A DNA stretch of 64,000 bases from contig NZ_CM001436.1 of the NCBI RefSeq assembly GCF_000243255.1, forward strand, positions 2,588,635-2,652,634, read 5' to 3'. The position numbers and the translations under genes are program-made. Below, in pieces: positions 27,008-38,300 of this stretch. The notes under the pieces were generated by a model. The model made no database searches. It saw only the letters and a program-made list of their open reading frames with translations, and was not told where the DNA came from. Position 1 is the first letter of the stretch, and the number at the start of each line of letters is the position of its first letter. The stretch comes from Methanoplanus limicola DSM 2279. GTDB taxonomy: Archaea > Halobacteriota > Methanomicrobia > Methanomicrobiales > Methanomicrobiaceae.

Positions 27008-29494
27008 ATGGAAAACATACCAGTTATGGAAAGTAAATCTGAATCAAACATAGCAGCAGAGCTGGAATTACAGAATGAACTGCTATTGAATTTTGTTTCA
27101 CAACTCTCAAAGGGAGAAAATATTGAGAAGATTAAAGGGGATTATTCGGGGAAGACAAAAGAAATTATTGATGAAATTAACAGCTGCACAGATATAGTCT
27201 ATGGTATACTTCATGAAACAGAAAGACTTACAGAATCTTCAACCGCCGGAGAACTTGACGTAAGAGGAGACGCAGACAGATTCCCAGGAGGATGGGGAAG
27301 CATAATAACAGGAATGAACAACACACTCGATGCAGTTATTCAGCCACTTAATGTAGCAGCAGAATACGTGGAGAGAATAAGCAGGGGAGATATTCCGGAG
27401 AAGATTACTTACAATTACAACGGGGACTTCAACGAGATAAAGAACAACCTCAACCTCTGTATTGAAGGGCTCGGAGGTCTTGTTGAAGCTAACAAAATAT
27501 TGCAGAATATTAAATTAAATGACTTTACTGAGAAGACAAAAGGCAGTTATGCCGGCATATTTAAGGAAGTCTGTGATGCGTTAAATGATGTTATTGATCA
27601 CAACATATACGTCCAGGAGACAGTCTCGCAGATTGCTGAAGGAAACCTTGAAAGGCTGCCCGCATACAAAGCCATAGGCAAACGCTGTGAAAATGACAAG
27701 CTCCTGCCCGCCTACATTGCAATGATGAGCAATATTCAGCTCCTCACTGACGAAACACAGGATTTAACAGATGCTGCCATTATGGGTAAACTTGATGTCC
27801 GTGCTGATTCCTCAAAGCTGAAAGGTGAATATAAAAAACTCGTTGAAGGTGTTAATAACACACTTGATGCAGTCGTTGAACCGTTCGTCCTGGCGGCGGA
27901 GTACATCGAGAGGATAAGCAGGGGAGATATTCCGGAGAAGATCACTGCACAGTACAAAGGCGACTACAATGAGATCAACAACAACCTCAACCTCTGTATT
28001 GATGCCCTTGATGGCTGCATAAAGGATGTCGGGATGATGAACGAGGCAGCAGTCAAAGGTGACCTTGACAGAAGAATAGACGTCTCAAGGCATAAAGGTG
28101 ACTTTGCAAAGATTGGCGGAGGCTTAAACGATACATTCGGCGAGATGGCAAGGGTTCTGAAAATCTGCGGAGATTTTATCGAAAGTGTTTCCTATGGCAG
28201 ACAACTTGAAAAGATAACCGCTGACACAAGTGGATATTATCTTGTAATAAGGGACAACATCAACCACAGTGTTGATGTCACAGGAAATGTTATCTCTGAA
28301 ATAAACAGGCTGACAGATGGCGCAATAGCAGGACAGCTGGAGATCAGAGGGAATACCTCAGAGTTTGACGGTGCATGGGCCGGAATAATCGGCGGAATCA
28401 ATGACACCATTGAAGCCTTTGCAGTGCCGGCAAATGAGGGTATAAGAGTCCTTGACGAGTACTCCAACAATAATTATACAGCACGCTTCAATGAAAGAAT
28501 CAGAGTTGCCGGACGTTTTGAGAATTTCAGGAATTCAATAGATAATGTTGGAATTCAGTTCTCAACCGTTGTAAAGGATACAAACAAAGTCGTCCTTGAA
28601 GTCAATGCAAACTCAAACGAAGTCTCAAAGGGCACAAATGAGATTATGAGGGCTTCGGAAGGGGTTGCAACAACCAGCCAGGAGACTGCCCGGCAGACAA
28701 AAGAGCTTCTTGAAAATATTGTTGAGATAAACCGTCAGATTGCCGACCTTTCGGCATCCAACGAGGAGATTGCAAGCACATCACAGGAGATCCTCGGCAG
28801 TGCAGACAATATGGTAAAGATTGGCATGGATGCCCAGAAGTCAGGCGATGAATCCAAAGTCAAGATGGCAAGGGTTGAGGAGATTGGAAAGAAGAGTGTT
28901 GATGAGATAAACGCACTCACCGAGCAGATCAAGGAGGTCAGCAATGTCGTTAAGCTGATAAACGACATTACAGGACAGATAAACCTCCTCGCACTCAATG
29001 CCGCCATTGAAGCCGCACGTGCAGGTGAGCACGGTCGCGGATTTGCAGTAGTTGCCGGAGAGGTCAAGAACCTCGCAGCAGAGGCAAGGGCTGCAACGGA
29101 CAACATAGAAAAGGTTGTATCAACTGTGCAGACCGGAGCAGGGAATACGTCAAAGGCAATTAATACGGCAAATGTGGAGATACTTGACAGTGTAACGAGT
29201 GTGAACGAAACCCTTGAAGGTCTCTATACTATTATTAACAGTGCAAAGCAGGTAAGCTCAGACATCGGCGAGGTCACAAAGGCAATTGAGGACCAGGCAA
29301 ATATCGCCAACAATGTCGTATCTGCGGCAGACAAGGGCACACAGATGACAAAGAACGTCCAGGTGCAGGCAGAGGAACTTGCTGCACTGGCGGAGGAATC
29401 GAGTGCATCAATAGAGGAGATCGGCAGTGCAATCCATGAAGTGACTGATCTCACAGACCGGCTTAAGACCGACATGGAGATATTCAGAGTATAG
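27008..29494 (+). CDS. Soluble methyl-accepting chemotaxis protein with poly-HAMP array (MCP2)
   Basis: 828 residues, no membrane segment. The N-terminal about 490 residues hold about ten HAMP-like units of the same two types as in MCP1. A divergent section (about 155-240, [20 protein letters not shown]) is not found in MCP1. From residue about 455 on the protein is practically the same as MCP1, including the tip near 664. The gene is preceded by GAGAGGGCT and followed by its cheW after 9 nt. A role as a cytoplasmic receptor sharing the same kinase as MCP1 follows from the identical tip. Confidence 0.92.
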   Translation: MENIPVMESKSESNIAAELELQNELLLNFVSQLSKGENIEKIKGDYSGKTKEIIDEINSCTDIVYGILHETERLTESSTAGELDVRGDADRFPGGWGSIITGMNNTLDAVIQPLNVAAEYVERISRGDIPEKITYNYNGDFNEIKNNLNLCIEGLGGLVEANKILQNIKLNDFTEKTKGSYAGIFKEVCDALNDVIDHNIYVQETVSQIAEGNLERLPAYKAIGKRCENDKLLPAYIAMMSNIQLLTDETQDLTDAAIMGKLDVRADSSKLKGEYKKLVEGVNNTLDAVVEPFVLAAEYIERISRGDIPEKITAQYKGDYNEINNNLNLCIDALDGCIKDVGMMNEAAVKGDLDRRIDVSRHKGDFAKIGGGLNDTFGEMARVLKICGDFIESVSYGRQLEKITADTSGYYLVIRDNINHSVDVTGNVISEINRLTDGAIAGQLEIRGNTSEFDGAWAGIIGGINDTIEAFAVPANEGIRVLDEYSNNNYTARFNERIRVAGRFENFRNSIDNVGIQFSTVVKDTNKVVLEVNANSNEVSKGTNEIMRASEGVATTSQETARQTKELLENIVEINRQIADLSASNEEIASTSQEILGSADNMVKIGMDAQKSGDESKVKMARVEEIGKKSVDEINALTEQIKEVSNVVKLINDITGQINLLALNAAIEAARAGEHGRGFAVVAGEVKNLAAEARAATDNIEKVVSTVQTGAGNTSKAINTANVEILDSVTSVNETLEGLYTIINSAKQVSSDIGEVTKAIEDQANIANNVVSAADKGTQMTKNVQVQAEELAALAEESSASIEEIGSAIHEVTDLTDRLKTDMEIFRV

Positions 29495-29954
29495 GGGCAT
29501 CAAATGACAATAACCGATGTCGTCCAGTTTCAGATTGGAGATACATTATACGCACTTGACATTCACCTCGCAAGGGAGATTGTCGAGATGATGCCAATAA
29601 CACCTGTGCCAAGGGCACCGGATTACATCGCCGGTATAATAAACCTGAGAGGTGAGATTACAAATATCTTAAATCTCAACACCCTTTTAGGCCTTGAAAA
29701 TGAACTGAGCCGGGGTGAGAAGAAGATCATTGTCCTCGTCCCGGATGCAGCAGGAGGCTCAAATGTCGGCATAATTGTGGATAATGTCCACAGTGTCCTT
29801 CAGGTCTCGGAAGACAGAATAGAGAAGATTGACAATTCAATATCCAGCGAGGCATATGTGAGAGGGGTAATCAAAACCGGAAATGCGTCAGATAATGATG
29901 AAAATCTTGTCATCTGGATTGACATCGCCAAAATTCTTGAAGATACATTAACGG
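28369..29954 (+). repeat. 1.6-kb near-identical direct repeat, copy 2
   Basis: Counterpart of 24737-26322; covers the signalling half of MCP2 and the whole of cheW 2. The much higher identity than between the N-terminal halves points to gene conversion or a recent partial duplication. Confidence 0.9.
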
Positions 29955-29962
29955 AGTATTAA
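29504..29962 (+). CDS. cheW: CheW adaptor 2
   Basis: 152 residues, differing from CheW 1 only in the last two residues (EY instead of EQ) as far as I can see. Same CheW signature. It lies 9 nt behind MCP2 and is followed after 24 nt by a CheR-like gene, so MCP2-cheW-cheR1-cheR2 could be one operon. Confidence 0.95.
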   Translation: MTITDVVQFQIGDTLYALDIHLAREIVEMMPITPVPRAPDYIAGIINLRGEITNILNLNTLLGLENELSRGEKKIIVLVPDAAGGSNVGIIVDNVHSVLQVSEDRIEKIDNSISSEAYVRGVIKTGNASDNDENLVIWIDIAKILEDTLTEY

Positions 29963-29986
29963 GTTCAACCTGATACTTGGATTTTA

Positions 29987-30607
29987 ATGGCTTTCACATT
30001 TTTTTTCAGGGATGCTGAAGTACTGAGTGAAATACCGGGACTTATCAGAGAATTTATCTCCGGAGAAGAGATTATTTCAATATGGGATGCAGGCTGTGCA
30101 TCAGGAGCGGAAGTGTACAGCCTTGCGATGATCTTAAGGGAGAACCTTGATGATGACACATTTGATAAAATCCGGATAACAGCATCTGATATAGACTTAA
30201 GCAACAAATTCAGAGATATAATCACCAGCGGAATATATCAGAGAAACAGGCTGAACAGTGTCTCCGAAGCGAGACTTGCAAAATTCTTTACAAAACTTGA
30301 CGAACATACGGACGAATGCTACAGGATATCAGAAGAACTGCGGGAGAAGGTGTCTTACTTCAGAAACGACCTGACCATGCTAAATCCTCCGGAGCAGGGA
30401 GAGACATACAACTTCATAATATGCAAACACGTCCTTGAACATTTTCCGGATGACAAAAAAAGTGAAGTCGTCCGGATGTTTCATAAATCACTTAAAGACG
30501 AGGGGTATCTCCTGATGGAGCATTCACAGAAAATTCCGGAAGAACTCTCAGACATATTCATAAAGACCGACACTGAAAATAATATCTACAGGAAAGCAGA
30601 AGAGTAA
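29987..30607 (+). CDS. CheR-like methyltransferase 1, minimal form
   Basis: 206 residues. It starts directly with TFFFRDAEV, the first motif of the CheR catalytic domain, so the N-terminal helical domain of normal CheR (about 275 residues) is absent. Motif I is WDAGCASGAEVYSLAM near residue 35, then ASDIDLSNKF and a motif-IV-like FIICKHVLEHF. It probably methylates receptor glutamates, but the receptor-binding part may be lacking. No clear ribosome site precedes ATG 29987. Immediately followed by a second CheR-like gene. Confidence 0.82.
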   Translation: MAFTFFFRDAEVLSEIPGLIREFISGEEIISIWDAGCASGAEVYSLAMILRENLDDDTFDKIRITASDIDLSNKFRDIITSGIYQRNRLNSVSEARLAKFFTKLDEHTDECYRISEELREKVSYFRNDLTMLNPPEQGETYNFIICKHVLEHFPDDKKSEVVRMFHKSLKDEGYLLMEHSQKIPEELSDIFIKTDTENNIYRKAEE

Positions 30608-30619
30608 TTATCAGGAGGA

Positions 30620-31234
30620 GTGGTTATCGGGGCGACATACTTTCACAGGGACCTGCATACAATGAAAAAGCTTCTCATGCCCGTCCGTGAGATACTCGAA
30701 TCTGAAGGTAAAGTCAGAATCTGGAGTGCCGGATGTTCAGACGGTTCAGAACCCTTCACAATCGCAATTTTAATATCTGAGGAATTTGAGGGTATTATCC
30801 CTGATTCAGTTGAGATTTTAGCCACCGATGTTGACCCTGATGATGCCTTTGAGAAATTTTTTGAGACAGGAATTTATAAAAGAGAACGCCTGACAAGAAT
30901 CCCGGATAAAATCCGGAAAAGATACTTCCATGAGGATGATAAATCCTCTGAAAATCTCATTCTGAACGATTCACTGAGAAAAAAAGTAAAATTTATGAGG
31001 CATGACCTCCTCTCCGGAATATCTCCCGGAGGGGTTTTTGATATAATCATCTGCAAAAATGTCCTCCTGCATTTTAATGATGCTGAGCAGTCAGCGATAA
31101 CAGGACTATTTTATGACACCCTGAATAATGGTGGTTATCTCGTAACTGAACAGACACACAGACTGTCAGATAAAGATCAGAACTCTTTTGCCAGAATATT
31201 TCCGGATGCGAGAATATACCAAAAAATTTCCTGA
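30620..31234 (+). CDS. CheR-like methyltransferase 2, minimal and divergent
   Basis: 204 residues. TYFHRDLHTMKKL begins the catalytic domain, motif I is WSAGCSDGSEPFTIAIL, then ATDVDPDDAF and IIICKNVLLHF. It is only distantly similar to the upstream neighbour although both have the same reduced architecture. AGGAGG lies only one base before the GTG at 30620, so either translation uses a poorly spaced site or the true start is a non-standard codon just downstream. The gene ends the MCP2 unit; a 320-nt non-coding gap follows. Confidence 0.8.
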   Translation: MVIGATYFHRDLHTMKKLLMPVREILESEGKVRIWSAGCSDGSEPFTIAILISEEFEGIIPDSVEILATDVDPDDAFEKFFETGIYKRERLTRIPDKIRKRYFHEDDKSSENLILNDSLRKKVKFMRHDLLSGISPGGVFDIIICKNVLLHFNDAEQSAITGLFYDTLNNGGYLVTEQTHRLSDKDQNSFARIFPDARIYQKIS

Positions 31235-31557
31235 AATTAAATTACAAAACAGTTAATCATACCTGCACAAAAAATTCCGGCTGAGAAAACGGCCAGATAA
31301 AAAATAATATAAATAATTATTTAAAGCGGCAATAAAAAGGAACATACAAAAAAAATTAATTTTTAATTAAATATGGAAATAATAATTACAAAACGGTGCA
31401 ATATTTAAAAATAATTAAAAATATCTCTCTTTTCTGAAAAATTGTGTAAAAACAAAAACCTATATATCCAAAAGAGAACAATTAGGATCTGTAGATTGCT
31501 ATGCAATTTGGCAAGTCGGAAAGACCTACCATATACGCAATACTTTGAGGCTGAATT
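31235..31557. other. Non-coding stretch before MCP3 with promoter and leader
   Basis: AT-rich, no supportable gene. A TATATAT box at 31461-31467 predicts transcription start near 31488, right before the structured leader described separately. Confidence 0.55.
31488..31550 (+). promoter_or_regulatory. Structured 5' leader of MCP3, possible three-way junction
   Basis: GTAG (31491-31494) can pair with CTAC (31526-31529), enclosing two hairpins: ATTGC/GCAAT (31495-31499/31503-31507) and GTC/GAC (31515-31517/31523-31525) with a GGAAA loop; TTGGCAA joins them. The predicted transcript would start just at this fold. It does not match a riboswitch class I know. The ribosome site GAGG follows at 31547-31550. 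Confidence 0.35.
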
Positions 31558-34164
31558 ATGGAAACAGACATGCTAAAAAAAGCCATTGAGGGGGCACTTA
31601 ATGGCAATATGGATGAAAAGATCGAGATCAGCAGGGTGGATCCCGAACTGAAAACTCTTGGAGAGGGTATAAATAAACTCATTGAAGGCAGAAAAGAGGA
31701 TGCCGGCAGAGGAGACTTCCTGTACCAGGCCCTGATGAAAACTCCTGTGCCAATGGCCCTTACAGATTCCGGGCTCAATATTGTGGATGTAAACGATAAA
31801 TTCACAGATTTAACAGGATATTCAAAAGAGAGAATGCAGAGGCTCAATGTCTCTGATTTCCACAGGGAATTTAAACTGGAACTAATCGAAGGTAAAAGTT
31901 CAAAAGATGCCCTTGAAATGAAAAGCAGTGTTTCAGGCAAATTCAGTATGATCTTTAAAGGCAAAGAGAAGATCATTGAAATTCAGAGCATACCTCTGAT
32001 GGATGACGATGGAAGGGTTACCAATATCAACACTGTTTTAATTGACATAACTACTCTTGAAAACGAGAGAAAGAACTTCGAGGAAAGAGGCGATTATCTA
32101 TATAAAACCATAATGACCGCTCCGATTCCCATTCTGATGATAGACCAAAATCTCATTGTAGAGGATGTAAATGATGATTTTGTAAAACTCACAGGAATGA
32201 GAAAAGAGAACCTCACCTCAGTGAAAGTAAACGAACTTTATGATAACTTCAAAATAACAAAAATTGAAGGTGAAGGTACAAAGGATGCAATAAATCAGAG
32301 GAGAAGGACTGACGGTAAGTTCCATATGACCTTCAAAGGCGAGGAGAGGATAATAAACGTATCGGCAATTCCTGTCTTTGACAAAAACGGTGAGTTTAAG
32401 AATGTCAATACAACCTGGGTCGATATCACTGACATGGAAAATGAGAAGGCCTGGTTTGAATCCATACTTGACGCAATACCGTTCCCGGTCTCAGTCACAG
32501 ACCTGAATATGAACTGGACATACTTAAACCCTGCAACCGCCGGAATGGCAAATGTGGATAAAAAGGATGCTGTCGGAACACAGTGCAACCGGTGGAATGC
32601 AAACATCTGTAAAACAAAGGACTGTGGTGTGGAATGCCTCAGAGCCGGAAAAGAGAAGACATTCTTCGAGCAGGACGGCGGAAACTTCATGGTTGATGCC
32701 GCATGGGTCAGGGACGCAGCGGGAGAAAAAGTCGGCCATGTTGAGGTCATACAGGACATTTCAGCAACCACAAAAGTAGGGGAATACTTAAAAGTGGAAG
32801 TTGCAAAGGTTGCAGCAGACCTTGAATGTATCGCAGAAGGAAGGCCGCAGGACATTAAACTTCAGGTCGGAGAGGCCGATCAATACACAAAGGAAGTCAG
32901 GGAACAGTTCCTTGAGATCAATTCCTCTGTAAGAGCCGTAAACGATAACCTCCTTGCACTTGTTACAGACATCCAGGGGCTTGTAAATGCCGGAGAAGAT
33001 GGTGAACTCAAATACAGGGCAGATTCATCAAAATACAAAGGTGCATACACAGGACTTGTTGAAGGTATGAACAACCTCCTGAAGGCAGCAGCGGTTCCGA
33101 CAGATGAAGCATTAAAAGTCTGTGCAAGCTTTGCAGATGCGGACTTTACAGCAAGATTCTCTGATGAACTGAAGGTTAAAGGGGACTTCTTAAGGCTTAA
33201 AGAGGCACTCAATGACATCGGAATAAACGTATCAGAGAATGTCAGAAATTCAGTTGATGTCACAAAACAGATAGCAATTAACTCCGATGAGGTCGGAAAA
33301 GGAACGGATGAAGTGGCAAAGGCCGCAGAAGCGGTTGCGAACACAAGCCAGAAGGCAGCCGACCTGACAAAAGACCTGCTGATTAATATTGAGGATATAA
33401 ACCGGCAGATTGCCGATCTTTCGGCATCAAACGAGGAGATTGCAAGTACCTCACAGGAGGTATTCAATGCGGCAAACCACGTTGTGGAGATAGGAAAAGA
33501 GGCACAGGGACTTGGCAATGATGCAAACAACAAAATGGGCCATGTCGAAAAAATTGCAAAAGAGAGTGTTGATGAGATAAACGACCTGACCGAGAAGGTA
33601 AAGGAGGTCAGCAATGTCGTTAAGCTCATAAATGACATCACAGGCCAGATTAACCTCCTTGCACTCAATGCAGCAATTGAAGCTGCACGTGCCGGAGAGC
33701 ACGGTCGCGGATTTGCAGTAGTTGCCGGAGAGGTCAAGAACCTTGCAGCAGAAGCAAGAGCGGCAGCAGATTCAATCGGAAATGTCGTCTCAATGGTTCA
33801 GACAAGCAGTGAAAAGACTGCCGGAGCGATAAACAATGCAAACTCTGAGATCGTTGAAGGTGTAGAGAGTGTAACAAAAGCACTTGAGGCACTCAATACC
33901 ATCATTAAGAATGCCGGACAGGTTACAGATGACATAGGTGAGATAACAAAAGCCATAGAGGATCAGGCAAATATCTCAAATAATGTTGTAAAATCGGTTG
34001 AGAGCGGAACAGTGAAAACAAAGGAAGTCCAGAAAGAGGCCGAAGAACTTGCAGCCCTTGCGGAAGAGGCAAGTGCATCTGTTGAGGAGATTGGCAGTGC
34101 AATTCATGAGGTTAATTCACTTGTTAAAGACCTCGATACAGCCAATGCCAGATTTAAGTACTGA
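31558..34164 (+). CDS. Soluble methyl-accepting chemotaxis protein with three PAS domains (MCP3)
   Basis: 868 residues without membrane segments. After a short HAMP-like start ([17 protein letters not shown]...) come three PAS domains (about 58-170, 178-290, 298-410). The third has four Cys (C343, C351, C356, C360) in [18 protein letters not shown], a possible metal, iron-sulfur or redox site. A HAMP-like unit (about 480-560) links to the signalling coiled coil with the tip near 700. It is a good candidate for a cytoplasmic redox or metal sensor. Followed by its own cheW after 13 nt. Confidence 0.92.
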   Translation: METDMLKKAIEGALNGNMDEKIEISRVDPELKTLGEGINKLIEGRKEDAGRGDFLYQALMKTPVPMALTDSGLNIVDVNDKFTDLTGYSKERMQRLNVSDFHREFKLELIEGKSSKDALEMKSSVSGKFSMIFKGKEKIIEIQSIPLMDDDGRVTNINTVLIDITTLENERKNFEERGDYLYKTIMTAPIPILMIDQNLIVEDVNDDFVKLTGMRKENLTSVKVNELYDNFKITKIEGEGTKDAINQRRRTDGKFHMTFKGEERIINVSAIPVFDKNGEFKNVNTTWVDITDMENEKAWFESILDAIPFPVSVTDLNMNWTYLNPATAGMANVDKKDAVGTQCNRWNANICKTKDCGVECLRAGKEKTFFEQDGGNFMVDAAWVRDAAGEKVGHVEVIQDISATTKVGEYLKVEVAKVAADLECIAEGRPQDIKLQVGEADQYTKEVREQFLEINSSVRAVNDNLLALVTDIQGLVNAGEDGELKYRADSSKYKGAYTGLVEGMNNLLKAAAVPTDEALKVCASFADADFTARFSDELKVKGDFLRLKEALNDIGINVSENVRNSVDVTKQIAINSDEVGKGTDEVAKAAEAVANTSQKAADLTKDLLINIEDINRQIADLSASNEEIASTSQEVFNAANHVVEIGKEAQGLGNDANNKMGHVEKIAKESVDEINDLTEKVKEVSNVVKLINDITGQINLLALNAAIEAARAGEHGRGFAVVAGEVKNLAAEARAAADSIGNVVSMVQTSSEKTAGAINNANSEIVEGVESVTKALEALNTIIKNAGQVTDDIGEITKAIEDQANISNNVVKSVESGTVKTKEVQKEAEELAALAEEASASVEEIGSAIHEVNSLVKDLDTANARFKY

Positions 34165-34177
34165 ATAAAGGTGTAAT

Positions 34178-34645
34178 ATGGCTGAAATGAGAGATGTAGT
34201 CCAGTTTGAGATCGGAGGAGTGCAGTATGCACTTGACATCCACATCTCACGCGAAATTGTTGAGATGATGCCGATAACTCCGGTTCCAAGAGCACCTGCA
34301 CATATTGCAGGCATAATAAATCTGAGGGGTGAGATAACCAATATCTTAAACCTCAATTATCTGATGGGCCTTCCGCACGGAGAAGAGGCAGAAAACCAAA
34401 AGATCATCGTACTCGTCCCTGATGCAGCAAACGGCTCAAATGTCGGCCTGATTGTTGATGATGTCCAGAGCGTCCTTCAGGTATCCGAGGACGACATAGA
34501 CCAGATGGATGAGACGATGTCAAGAGAGGCCTATGTAAAGGGCATTATCAAGATGGGAAAGGATGAGAATGAAAACAAGGACCTTGTAATCTGGATAGAC
34601 ATTGCAAAGATATTATCAGATACACTGACCGAGTCTGAGGTCTGA
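34178..34645 (+). CDS. cheW: CheW adaptor 3
   Basis: 155-residue CheW with the sequence order of CheW 1/2 but own differences (EIGGVQYALDIHISREIVEMM, GLPHGEEAENQK). It is closer to CheW 4 and 5, as MCP3 is to MCP4 and 5. Start ATG 34178 with AAGGTG upstream. It marks the end of the MCP3 unit. Confidence 0.95.
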   Translation: MAEMRDVVQFEIGGVQYALDIHISREIVEMMPITPVPRAPAHIAGIINLRGEITNILNLNYLMGLPHGEEAENQKIIVLVPDAANGSNVGLIVDDVQSVLQVSEDDIDQMDETMSREAYVKGIIKMGKDENENKDLVIWIDIAKILSDTLTESEV

Positions 34646-35392
34646 ACCGGCAGATTCAAAAATTACAGACAGAACAGTGTAGACCGGAAAAATACCCACA
34701 AATAATTTTTCCAGCCGGAAAATGCAGTAAAAAAAATGCAGTAAAAAAACGCAGCAGAAAAACATTCTTAAACACGGAATAAAGACCTCCTGAAAATATA
34801 ACAGAAAAATACCCGGAAAATACCCGGAAAATAATTATCGCATATAAGTCAGGTCAGAACACCACACCACAATAAATCATACAAAATAAAAATATTAAAG
34901 CCCAAAATATCAGATATGACCCACAAAACACCTCCTTTTTACGCGCAGAACACATAAATACATTTAAATTTCAGAGGCCATTTTACCCAAAAAAAATAAG
35001 TCCGTCCCAAATAATTCAGGCAGAACAGACTAAAAGTAAAGATAATTGGATGAAAAAATACCAAAAATAATAGTAATTTAATTTACAAAACAGAGACAGG
35101 CATTCCGGCAGGGAGTCCGGAATATATATGCATTAATGCCTCACATTTTTAAATAATATTTGAAACAAAGAGACGATATCGAAATAAATTTTCAAATACA
35201 CCTATAAAATAAAATATAATTTCCAAAAAATTATGTAAGATACACTAATTATTTATAACAAAATTAACCACATTTTTTATCATCACAGCATTAACCGTGA
35301 CTATTGGGCAGAATTCCGGTTAATAACAGATAATTGTGAGATGTAATTGATTATCATAACCGGCAGTCAAAATGCCGGTTTAGAGGTGTATT
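34646..35392. other. 747-nt A-rich non-coding stretch before MCP4
   Basis: No gene supported. It contains small imperfect repeats, such as AATACCCGGAAAATACCCGGAAAATA (around 34811-34830) and GCAGTAAAAAAA duplicates around 34725-34750. The last 40 nt form the hairpin leader of MCP4. Confidence 0.5.
35358..35380 (+). promoter_or_regulatory. Hairpin in the leader of MCP4, just before the ribosome site
   Basis: AACCGGCA (35358-35365) and TGCCGGTT (35373-35380) form a perfect 8-bp stem with a 7-nt loop. The ribosome site GAGGT follows within 3 nt and the ATG at 35393, so folding could affect translation or protect the mRNA. Confidence 0.4.
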
Positions 35393-38300
35393 ATGGTGTT
35401 TAAAGAATTTGAAAAAAGCGTTGAAGGGTATATCAGCAATAAAGAAATTGCCCTGATTGACGTGGACGGATGCGAAGGTGAAGAGAAGAAATACGCTCAG
35501 CTCTTCAACAGACTGATAGAAGCTGTCGGAAATAATGAAAAGGAATACGGAAAAGAACTGAGGGAAGCTGAAAGACTTCAGAGGCGTACGGGGGCCCTTC
35601 TGGATTTCAACCCGCAGGGAATAACCGTCCTTGCTGCCGACAAGCACAGAATCCACCTAAACAAAGAGTACGAACGTATCTGGCGGGGAACATATGACGA
35701 ACTGATGGCAAAGAAGCTCTACGACTTTGATATAACCATCACAGCCGGAGCAGATTTCTATGCATCATATGAGACAAAAAAGAATGAAGTCTCAGATATG
35801 GAGATTAAATGGCCAAACGGAGAGGTAACGTACTTAAGACTCTTCCAGACACCTATTCTCAACAATAAAGGTGAGATCGATGTCAATTATTACATCTACC
35901 AGGACTTAACCGAACAGGTTGAGAAGATGAATGCCATCAAAAAACTGGAGGAGCAGTCAAAGGCAATAGTCCGGGAAAACCCTATGCCAATCATCCTCTG
36001 GAATAAGGATACGACAGTCAGAGAGGCAAATAAGGCATTCGTCAAGGTCAGCGGTTTTTCAGAGCAGGAAGCAAAGAATCTTACCAACCGGGATTTCAGG
36101 TACATAAGCCAGGCAGGAAAATCAGTTGCAGAGACGATTGAGACAAAGAAGGCAAGCCACGGCGAAGCCACAATAGAGTTCCCTGCCGGAATTAAGACTG
36201 TTGAGAGATACAATATTCCGCTTCTGGATGAAAACGGCATGGTTGACTCTGTTTTAACGGTTTACAACGATATAACACTGCTAAGGGAAGAGATCAACAA
36301 CTCGGAAAAACTTCAGAAACGTACAGAGGCATTCTTAAAGGACAACCCACAGGGAATAACCGTTCTTGCGGGTGACAAGCACAGGCTTGACCTGAATAAA
36401 GAGTATGAACGGATATGGCGTGGAACATACGATGAACTGATGGCAAAGAAGCTCTATGACTTTGACATTACAGTTACAGGCGGAGACGACTTCTATGCAT
36501 CATATGAGACAAAGAGAAAAGCCGTATCAGATCTTGAAATAAACTGGCAGAACGGAGAGAAGACATATCTCAGGCTGTTCCAGACTCCTATTCTTGACGA
36601 GAACGGTGAAATTGATGTAAATTATTACATCTACCAGGACCTGACCGAACAGACAAATGAATTAAAGGAAGTTCAGAAATTACAGAAACGTGCTGATACC
36701 TTCTTAAAAGACAATCCACAGGCAATAACCGTTCTTGCGCCTGACAAACACAGGCTTGACTTAAATAAGGAATATGAAAGAGCATGGCGTGGAAGTTATA
36801 ACGAACTGATGGCAAAGAAACTCTATGACTTTGATATTACAGTTACGGGCGATGACTTCTATGCCTCATATGAGACAAAGAGAAAGGCAGTATCTGACCT
36901 TGAGATCAGATGGCCGGACCATACAAAATCATATCTCAGGCTCTTCCAGACTCCGATTCTCGATGATGACGGCAATATTGATGTGAACTACTACATCTAC
37001 CAGGACAGAACCCCCGAGGTGTCACAGAGTCTTTACATGGACAGTGAGGTAAAGAAAGTTGCAGCTGACCTTGAAGCCATTGCACAGGGAAGGCCGGAGG
37101 AGATGAAACTTGAGGTTGGCGAGGCTGATCAGTATACAAAAGAGATCAGAAACCAGTTCCTTGAGATTACATCATCAGTCGGAGATGTAAACGAAAGTCT
37201 TGCCAAACTTCTGACCGACATTGAAGCTCTTGTTAAAGCAGGAGAAGATGGAAAACTCGACTTCAGGGCAGATACGAACAAATACCAGGGAGCATATATC
37301 GACATGATCGAAGGAGTAAACAACCTCCTTGTCACAGCTGCCATACCAATCAACGAATCCCTGAAAATATGTGACAGCTTTGCAGATGCAGACTTTACGG
37401 CAAGGTTCTCTGACGATATAAAGGTTAAAGGAGATTTCCTCAGGCTCAAAGAGGCCCTTAACAACATCGGAATAAATGTTGCTGAGAATTTAAAGAAATC
37501 AGCTGAAGTTACAAGACAGGTGGCAATAAACTCAGAAGAGGTAGGGAAAGGGACGAACGAAGTCTCAAAGGCAGCAGAGGCTGTTGCAAACACAAGCCAG
37601 AAGGCAGCAGACCTGACAAAAGACCTGCTGATTAATATTGAGGATATAAACCGGCAGATTGCCGACCTCTCAGCATCAAACGAGGAGATTGCAAGCACCT
37701 CACAGGAAGTTTTCAATGCTGCAAATGGTGTTGTTGAGATAGGCAAAGAGGCACAGGGACTTGGCAATGATGCAAACAAAAAGATGGGCAATGTCGAAAA
37801 AATTGCAAAAGAGAGTGTCAATGAGATAAACGACCTGACCGAGAAGGTAAAGGAGGTCAGCAATGTCGTTAAGCTCATAAATGACATAACAGGCCAGATT
37901 AACCTCCTTGCACTCAATGCCGCCATTGAAGCAGCACGTGCCGGAGAACACGGGCGTGGATTTGCAGTAGTCGCCGGAGAGGTCAAGAACCTTGCGGCAG
38001 AGGCAAGAGCCGCAACCGATTCAATAGAGAGCGTGGTTTCCATGGTGCAGACGAGCAGTGAGAAGACTGCCGGTGCAATCAACAATGCCAACAATGAGAT
38101 AGTAGAGGGTGTAGGAAGTGTCACAAAAGCGCTTGAGGCACTCAATACCATCATTAAGAATGCCGGACAGGTCACAACCGACATAGGCGAGATCACAAGG
38201 GCCATTGAGGATCAGGCAAACATCTCAAACAATGTCGTCAGATCAGTTGACAGCGGAACCCAGAAGACAAAGGAAGTTCAGAGAGAGGCAGAGGAACTCG

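Noticed and set aside
31501-31548. 15-codon upstream frame (MQFGKSERP...) in the MCP3 leader
   Set aside because: No ribosome site of its own and it coincides with the folded leader; a leader peptide cannot be excluded but is not supported.
37129-38205. Long minus-strand open frame (358 codons) inside MCP4; similar ones at 24923-25474, 32880-33737 and 42762-43616
   Set aside because: They lie antisense to the highly conserved receptor tip and recur at the same place in all receptor genes; their length follows from codon bias of the sense strand, and the translations (Ser/Ala/Ile-rich) have no family features.
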